From the NCBI GenBank assembly GCA_947561585.1, contig CANNZV010002528.1, forward strand, positions 1 through 64,000: a stretch of 64,000 bases of DNA, read 5' to 3'. Shown here piece after piece: positions 57,136 to 64,000 of this stretch. Every line of letters starts with the position of its first letter. The stretch's first letter is position 1. The position numbers and the translations under genes were made by a program. The DNA comes from Caprella mutica (lineage: Eukaryota; Arthropoda; Malacostraca; Amphipoda; Caprellidae). The notes under the pieces were generated by a model. The model did no database searches. It was not told the origin of the DNA and saw only the letters and a list, made by a program, of their open reading frames with translations.

Positions 57136-60100
57136 TCATTGTGAAGTTTTAATAACGCAATGTGAGCCTCTAGCCGCCACTAGCAGGCGTAAGGCCTGCA
57201 CCGCTAGATGGAGCTTCTTGTATGGCAGTACGTAGGTCTCCTCACTCAGAGAAATGAAGCGACTGTAGAGTTTGATGGCCAGTTCTCTCTCCCCGTCATC
57301 CATGCTCTTCTTAGCCACTTTGAACACTGAAAAGGTAATGAGGAATTTAATGTATTGGATTTAATTCTTAGTAAAAGAAACCGTAAAGTGGAACTCTATG
57401 TTTAATTCTTTTAAAGATTGTTTATTACTATTTACTTATAGTTAGAGACAGAGTTATGGTGAGCCATGGACGATTAAGTACGTTTCTCTGCAAAATTTAC
57501 CGGTTACTATTCCTATCGTACAAAGGTATTAGTGAAGCTTCAATTGTTTATTTGTTTATTTCAAGAATATACCATAAATGATTAAAATCTATTTTTAAAT
57601 TAACATCTAGTTACATTTGTCTGTTTGTAAGGTTGTAGATTTCAACTCGTCAACTAGTTGAGATTTTCGGCATTTCTGGCACTTAACGCTCCGCCCACTT
57701 TCTGCCGACTGTTCTTTGGCGCTGAGACGAAGAGGAAAAGAACAACTACGACACTTGTAGCGGAAGTCTTCCTCGTTGAGAGTGAGGTAAGAGGGCCAGT
57801 CCTGTTCACAGGCCACACATCCACACCTGGGAAAAGGGAACAATAAATTAGTAGTTGAAGCACAATTGAAACAAAGTGTATATTTCAACATGACATTGAG
57901 TCTGTCCCGGGCTGGATAAGTTACGAATTATCAGTCATACATTTTCTGTCAAATAAGAAAAAACTTTATAATAATTACTATTTTATTTTACTTTGTATTG
58001 GTATCCATGATAACTGCAGGTATCATGGATACCAATTAAATAGTAAACAACTCCTTCACAATCTATTGAGGTATCACAAAATATTACGATAGAATATTCC
58101 CTTAATCTTCTATGGCCCCACCATAACTTTCTTTCTGCTACTAAGGTGTGATATAATATGATGTAATATAAAATAGATATATTGGTATTAAAAATATATT
58201 ATTTATGGATACATATATATAGATATTCAGATGAGAGCAAATAGATGCATTACATTTATTCGCATGATGGAATCGATAAGACATCTAAAGAAAGAATTGA
58301 CATTACACCTACCATGCAATTGGAAAAAGAGAAAAACATATTACATATATTATTAAATTTAATACAGTGGAAACTATTTAAAATGTACATTAAACTGTAC
58401 ATTTCAAACGGAGAAGCGTGAGAGTTAAGTATCACCTGAACCAGTAGCATGAGAGCTAAGTATCACCTGAACCAGTAGCGTGAGAGTTAAGTATCACCTG
58501 AACCAGTAGCGTGAGAGCTAAGTATCACCTGAACCAGTAGCGTGAGAGCTAAGTATCACCTGAACCAGTAGCGTGAGAGTTAAGTATCACCTGAACCAGT
58601 AGCGTGAGAGCTAAGTATCACCTGAACCAGTAGCTTGAGAGAGCTAAGTATCACATGAACCAGTAGCGTGAGAGCTAAGTATCACCTGAACCAGTAGCGT
58701 GAGAGTTAAGTATCACCTGAACCAGTAGCGTGAGAGAGCTAAGTATCACCTGAACCAGCAGCGTGAGAGAGCTAAGTATCACCTGAACCAGTAGCGTGAG
58801 AGTTAAGTATCACCTGAATCAGTAGCGTGAGAGCTAAGTATCACTTGAACCTGTAGCGTGAGAGCTAAGTATCGCCTGAACCAGTAGCGTGAGAGAGCTA
58901 AGTATCACTTGAACCAGTAGCGTGAGAGCTAAGTATCACCTGAACCAGTAGCGTGAGAGCTAAGTATCACCTGAACCAGTAGCGTGAGAGAGCTAAGTAT
59001 CACCTGAACCAGTAGCTTGAGAGAGCTAAGTATCACCTGAACCAGTAGCGTGAGAGAGTTAAGTATCACCTGAACCAGTAGCGTGAGAGAGCTAAGTATC
59101 ACCTGAACCAGTAGCTTGAGAGAGCTAAGTATCACTTGAACCAGTAGCGTGAGAGAGCTAAGTATCACCTGAGCCAGTAGCTTGAGAGAGCTAAGTATCA
59201 CCTGAACCAGTAGCGTGAGAGAGCTAAGTATCACCTGAACCAGTAGCTTGAGAGAGTTAAGTATCACCTGAACCAGTAGCTTGAGAGAGATAAGTATCAC
59301 CTGAACCAGCAGCGTGAGAGAACTAAGTATCACCTGAACCAGTAGCTTGAGAGAGCTAAGTATCACCTGAACCAGCAGCGTGAGAGAACTAAGTATCACC
59401 TGAACCAGTAGCTTGAGAGAGCTAAGTATCAACTAAACCAGTAGCTTGAGAGAGCTAAGTATCACCTGAACCAGTAGCGTGAGAGCTAAGTATCACCTGA
59501 ACCAGTAGCGTGAGAGCTAAGTATCACCTGAACCAGTAGCGTGAGAGCTAAGAATCACCTGAACCAGTAGCTTGAGAGAGCTAAGTATCACCTGAACCAG
59601 TAGCTTGAGAGAGCTAAGTATCACCTGAACCAGTAGCGAGAGAGCTAAGTATCACCTGAACCAGTAGCGTGAGAGAGCTAAGTATCACCTGAACCAGTAG
59701 CTTGAGAGAGCTAAGTATCACCTGAACCAGTAGCGTGAGAGAGCTAAGTATCACCTGAACCAGTAGCGTGAGAGCTAAGTATCACCTGAACTAGTAGCGT
59801 GAGAGAGCTAAGTATCACCTGAACCAGTAGCTTGAGAGAGCTAAGTATCACCTGAACCAGTAGCTTGAGAGAGCTAAGTATCACCTGAACCAGTAGCGAG
59901 AGAGCTAAGTATCACCTGAACCAGTAGCGTGAGAGAGCTAAGTATCACCTGAACCAGTAGCTTGAGAGAGCTAAGTATCACCTGAACCAGTAGCGTGAGA
60001 GAGCTAAGTATCACCTGAACCAGTAGCGTGAGAGCTAAGTATCACCTGAACTAGTAGCGTGAGAGAGCTAAGTATCACCTGAACCAGTAGCTTGAGAGAG

Positions 60101-63100
60101 CTAAGTATCACCTGAACCAGTAGCTTGAGAGAGCTAAGTATCACCTGAACCAGTAGCGAGAGAGCTAAGTATCACCTGAACCAGTAGCGTGAGAGCTAAG
60201 TATCACCTGAACTAGTAGCGTGAGAGAGCTAAGTATCACCTGAACCAGCAGCGTGAGAGAACTAAGTATCACCTGAACCAGTAGCTTGAGAGAGCTAAGT
60301 ATCACCTGAACCAGCAGCGTGAGAGAACTAAGTATCACCTGAACCAGTAGCTTGAGAGAGCTAAGTATCACCTGAACCAGTAGCGTGAGAGCTAAGTATC
60401 ACCTGAACTAGTAGCGTGAGAGAGCTAAGTATCACCTGAACCAGTAGCTTGAGAGAGCTAAGTATCACCTGAACCAGTAGCTTGAGAGAGCTAAGTATCA
60501 CCTGAACCAGTAGCGAGAGAGCTAAGTATCACCTGAACCAGTAGCGTGAGAGAGCTAAGTATCAGCTGAACCAGTAGCTTGAGAGAGCTAAGTATCACCT
60601 GAACCAGTAGCTTGAGAGAGCTAAGTATCACCTGAACCAGTAGCGAGAGAGCTAAGTATCACCTGAACCAGTAGCGTGAGAGAGCTAAGTATCACCTGAA
60701 CCAGTAGCTTGAGAGAGCTAAGTATCACCTGAACCAGTAGCGTGAGAGAGCTAAGTATCACCTGAACCAGTAGCGTGAGAGCTAAGTATCACCTGAACTA
60801 GTAGCGTGAGAGAGAGCTAAGTATCACCTGAACCAGTAGCTTGAGAGAGCTAAGTATCACCTGAACCAGTAGCTTGAGAGAGCTAAGTATCACCTGAACC
60901 AGTAGCGAGAGAGCTAAGTATCACCTGAACCAGTAGCGTGAGAGAGCTAAGTATCACCTGAACCAGTAGCTTGAGAGAGCTAAGTATCACCTGAACCAGT
61001 AGCGTGAGAGAGCTAAGTATCACCTGAACCAGTAGCGTGAGAGCTAAGTATCACCTGAACTAGTAGCGTGAGAGAGCTAAGTATCACCTGAACCAGTAGC
61101 TTGAGAGAGCTAAGTATCACCTGAACCAGTAGCTTGAGAGAGCTAAGTATCACCTGAACCAGTAGCGAGAGAGCTAAGTATCACCTGAACCAGTAGCGTG
61201 AGAGCTAAGTATCACCTGAACTAGTAGCGTGAGAGAGCTAAGTATCACCTGAACCAGTAGCTTGAGAGAGCTAAGTATCACCTGAACCAGTAGCTTGAGA
61301 GAGCTAAGTATCACCTGAACCAGTAGCGAGAGAGCTAAGTATCACCTGAACCAGTTGCGTGAGAGAGCTAAGTATCACCTGAACCAGTAGCGAGAGAGCT
61401 AAGTATCACCTGAACCAGTAGCTTGAGAGAGCTAAGTATCACCTGAACCAGTAGCGAGAGAGCTAAGTATCACCTGAACCAGTAGCTTGAGAGAGCTAAG
61501 TATCACCTGAACCAGTAGCGTAAGAGCTAAGTATCACCTGAACCAGTAGCGTGATAAGAGTTTTCTTTCTCGCTGCTCTTTTGTGCTGTGTGTGAATGTT
61601 GGTCCGTAGTTCTCGGCAACCATTTCCCCAGATTTAATGTTTCGGACACTACTTAAGACCATCTCGCTTCCAATAAAATGTCTGCGAACAAAGGAGATAA
61701 AAAGTTAATTTAACTCCACACTTTTTCCAATATTCTTTATCTGCTCTATTATATAATTGAAAGTAACTCAATATTTAATTATGAATGATAATATTAGCAT
61801 CTTTTAGTTATACAGTATTTCTAAATAGAATTTGTTATGATCAATTTGACTGCTATTTAGTCTCCTTATATTAAAATAATAAAGTATCTACCAATAATAA
61901 TTTATGAGATAAAATGTTTGAAAAGTAAAAAATACTCAAACTGACTGCTTGATTGGTGGTAATCTTCTATGGCCCCACCATAACGGTGTTCTTGGTAATA
62001 TGTAAAGGTTTTTACTGCATAAACAGTCACTCCTGTTTCCCCATTTATATTATTACTCCAAGCCATTCATCCTCAGTTACCGTAGGAAGTGAGTAGCGTT
62101 ATTTAAGGCAGTGGAGATGCAGTGGAGATTTCTCTATCCGCTAGCTGTGTCTTATTGAGACTATCAATGCGATACCTAACTGACTTTATTCCACTCTACT
62201 AATGGTTTTAATGGCTAGTTCCGTAGTTACAATAGATATTATTATATATAGGTTTTATATCTCCTTTGCTTCGTTAATTAAAACTCAATAGATGTTATTA
62301 AAGGAAAAATAATATAAATAAGATAAATAAATAATAATTTTTGTGTTGTTGTGAATTTAAATCAACTTTTAGTCTCATTAATTGTAGGTTTAGGGGAAGC
62401 TCTGAGATATCAGACGGTTTCACATTTTCGATCATATAAGAAAATAGTATTAAAAAGTTATATAATAATTATTATTAAATTCTTAATTTCATGATCGAAA
62501 ATGAGGAACAGTCCGATAACTCAGAACTCACCCTATATTGTTAGAATTATACTCATAATAGTAAATAGTCATTATGGATTTTACAAATAGATCATATCAT
62601 AATAATATGCTAAATAAAGGTTAATATTATATACTATTTGTGTTTATTTATTAGTAATCATTATTAGTTTTGTTGTAAAATAGTGTAGCTCATATTGATT
62701 TTTATAGAAAATTTATTATAATGATAAATAATTTTGATGTAGAATTGATTTTTTTTGTTATTACTGCTTGTAATAGATATCTCAAACACCAACCAATATA
62801 TGTTGAAATACAGGCGAGCACTGAAGAATAAAAGTTGCTAAAATGGGAATAAAGAAAGTTTGTTAAAGTTCTCTGAAGAATATTTAAAATTAACTCATCC
62901 TGATCATTTTTGCTTCCCTATTTCCGAAACAAAAACTTTCAGGGGAAAAATTATCTCAAAAATAATTCCTTTACGTAAACTATCAGCTGGAAATTGGCAT
63001 GAAAGTTCCCTATGTTTTTTTCTGGAGAGAGAAAGGCTTTCAGGCCATTTCAGGCACTGTGACGTATAGGTCTGACAGTCAATGAATCAACTGTAGTGGT

Positions 63101-63965
63101 AATGATGTCATTGATGAGCAGATCATTTGTTATGACGCAATGATGACGTCATTGAGATCAGTTGTTTCTATTGGCTACAAAAATTGATTGTATAATTTTT
63201 CCTTTCAATTTAACAAGGATATTTTCCTCGATGTATAGCCATTATTTTGTGGGAGTTAAGTAAAAAAGTTATTATAATAAGTTGGAATGGAATATAAAAG
63301 CTGTGAAGAAAGGTCACCATGACAGGTTTTTGTGCATTTATGACTACACCTAATATTAATGCATTAAAATAGATAACGTAAACTTCGAATTAATTTGGAT
63401 GGAAATTTTATCATTCAATAGAAATAATTGATTCTATAACAACATAATTAATAGTGATTATCATTAAGGAATTACAATCAAGGATTTGTGTAATTTTTGA
63501 TAATAATATAAATTGAAAGTATTATGAACTTTTAACGATAATTAATACATAAACACCAAGTAGTCAATTTGACTGGATTTTATTTTTCAAACATTTTATC
63601 TCATAAATTATTATTGGTAGATACTTGAAATTTATGATACAAATGTTTGAAAAGTAAAAACCATTCAAATTGATTGCTTGATAGTTCTATAGTAATAAAA
63701 TATGTATTTATATTTACAGTGTAACAGACATGTCCATTAACATCCCTATTTATATTTACCGTGTAACAGACATGTCCATTAACATCCCTATTTATATTTA
63801 CCGTGTAACAGACATGTCCATTAAAATCCCTATTTATATTTACCGTGTAACAGACGGGTCGCAATTGTGGTTGAAGAAGGCCACAGTAGGGTAAACTCCC
63901 AAGCCGAGGTAAACGGATTTGCATTTCTGGAAAGACTTTTCTTCTGAAAACACGACGCCACTCAC
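57136..63965 (-). CDS. SMYD4: SMYD4-like SET/MYND methyltransferase, 3' part
   Basis: Exons in the window: 63844-63965, 61538-61681, 57615-57826, 57136-57326. The 5' part lies beyond the right edge. Phases agree; 222 residues and TGA. Exon one gives YLGLGVYPTVAFFNHNCDP, the SET-domain NHxC core. The next gives GEMVAENYGP (the SET tyrosine/YGP motif) and ends LLSRYWFR. The third begins CGCVACEQDWP, the zinc-binding post-SET cysteines, followed by a CRSC...CQKC zinc-ribbon-like pair. The last is helical (FKVAKKSMDDGERELAIKLY), like the C-terminal TPR-type domain. The product is predicted to methylate lysine on histones or other proteins. Introns at 61537 and 63843 start with donor-containing tandem arrays. 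The name is from motif order and arthropod-type residues; another SMYD subgroup is possible but less likely. Confidence 0.86.
57911..58045. mobile_element. TAGGGTAAG-type MITE half with palindromic core, SMYD4-like intron
   Basis: GGATAAGTTACGAATTATCA...CATTTTCTGTCAAATAAG leads to ATTGGTATCCATGATAACTG then CAGGTATCATGGATACCAAT. The right terminus is not seen. Confidence 0.55.
58414..61553 (-). repeat. Minisatellite built from an exon end and its 5' splice site, about 95-100 copies
   Basis: On the gene strand each 31- or 33-bp unit reads CGCTACTGGTTCAG then GTGATACTTAGCTCTCA. The first copy is the true exon end: TCACGCTACTGGTTCAG closes the exon at 61538 and GTGATAC opens the intron. So every unit repeats about 17 exon bases, the donor and about 14 intron bases. 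Variants (CAAGCTACTGG, CTCGCTACTGG, CTACTAGTTCAG) occur in ordered blocks. The CTAGTAG markers at 59791, 60051 and 60211 reappear at 60799, 61060 and 61221, a shift of about 1,009 bp, so large segments were copied. Minus-frame translations (LLVQVILSS...) are repeat artefacts. Confidence 0.95.
62390..62535. mobile_element. TAGGGTAAG-family MITE in a SMYD4-like intron
   Basis: TTTAGGGGAAGCTCTGAGAT...TTTCACATTTTCGATCATA pairs with ATGATCGAAAATGAGGAACA then CTCAGAACTCACCCTA. It is 146 bp with an AT-rich loop. Confidence 0.7.
63545..63690. repeat. Foldback, about 60-bp arms
   Basis: AGTAGTCAATTTGACTGG and TTTTTCAAACATTTTATCTC pair with CAAATTGATTGCTTG and ATACAAATGTTTGAAAAGTA. A single arm of the same kind is at 61912-61955. 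Confidence 0.55.
63703..63855 (-). repeat. 42-bp tandem array spanning an exon end and its 5' splice site, about 3.6 copies
   Basis: On the gene strand the unit reads GTCTGTTACACGGTAAATAT then AAATAGGGATGTTAATGGAC and AT. The first copy begins inside the exon: GTCTGTTACACG is the exon end (63844-63855) and GTAAATAT opens the intron. The next two copies keep the ACACG/GTAAAT donor intact. The last, partial copy has ACACT/GTAAAT and diverges after TAAATA. Copies differ by one or two bases only. Confidence 0.95.
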
Positions 63966-64000
63966 CTGAATAAAATAACATAGTAGTAAGTTTAACATTA

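Larger units (their letters stand above)
61682..63702. other. SMYD4-like intron between the SET exons
   Basis: It holds a TAGGGTAAG MITE (62390-62535) and a foldback at 63545-63690. The phrase TCTTCTATGGCCCCACCATA near 61965 is also found near 58105 in the next intron. The rest is AT-rich, with no exon recognised. Confidence 0.5.

Noticed and set aside
58929..59432. 167-codon minus-strand frame of LLVQVILSS-type repeats
   Set aside because: It is the translation of the 33-bp splice-donor minisatellite in a frame that is not the exon's frame. It arises only because 33 is divisible by three and contains no gene signals.
60165..60371. Second LLVQVILSS-type frame
   Set aside because: Same minisatellite artefact.
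58414..61553. CRISPR-like array
   Set aside because: Units are directly adjacent with no unique spacers, and the host is a eukaryote with introns.
63601..63981. 126-codon minus-strand frame with repeated CYTVNINRD
   Set aside because: It reads the SMYD4-like exon in the wrong frame and runs into the 42-bp array. The correct frame gives the NHNC SET motif.

Overview
This is a eukaryotic, AT-rich invertebrate genome window. Genes are split by many GT-AG introns, some very long, and the space between exons is filled with DNA-transposon relatives and minisatellites. I read four protein genes, all on the minus strand. The SMYD4-type residues look arthropod-like to me, but no species can be named from sequence alone. 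I see no rRNA, tRNA, CRISPR array or bacterial operon.

Layout. 1-3.6 kb holds repeats and a hAT-like element. 3.6-7.2 kb is RPL41, the 25-residue ribosomal protein eL41, with an intron in its 3'UTR. 7.1-8.0 kb is a probable divergent promoter with a possible tiny plus-strand first exon. 8.0-12.9 kb has only repeats. 12.97-40.50 kb is a complete SFSWAP / suppressor-of-white-apricot splicing regulator: 12 coding exons, 1,002 residues, every exon phase agreeing. Eleven exons lie in 13.0-21.3 kb. Exon 1 sits alone at 40.3-40.5 kb behind a 19-kb first intron packed with nested transposons. 40.5-49.1 kb is intergenic and contains a decayed mariner inside a larger inverted repeat. 49.08-55.37 kb is a CCDC170-like coiled-coil gene: 18 coding exons, 1,071 residues, one GC-AG intron. 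A textbook RFX X-box lies upstream at 56.6 kb. 57.1-64 kb is the 3' part of an SMYD4-type SET/MYND gene that runs off the right edge.

Most unusual observation. Two consecutive introns of the SMYD4-like gene begin with tandem arrays whose repeat unit spans the exon end plus the 5' splice site. One is a 42-bp unit in about 3.6 copies at 63.7-63.86 kb. The other is a 31-33-bp unit in roughly 95-100 copies at 58.4-61.55 kb. Each unit carries another copy of the last exon bases joined to the GT donor, so the pre-mRNA contains a ladder of near-identical donor sites. In the coding frame, reading past the first donor meets a stop codon at once in both introns. Only the exon-proximal donor therefore gives the full protein.

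Other themes. At least six hAT-type insertions still carry perfect 8-bp target duplications. One of them houses a 1.75-kb, 32-bp minisatellite. One old repeat copy was interrupted by two different later transposons, which can be put in relative order. A roughly 36-bp palindrome recurs about ten times, including in the centre of MITEs with unrelated ends. There are also long foldback elements and a near-650-bp palindrome. RPL41 (translation) and SFSWAP (splicing) are housekeeping genes. The CCDC170-like gene is probably microtubule or cilium related. SMYD4-like is a predicted methyltransferase. I see no functional link between neighbours beyond shared orientation.
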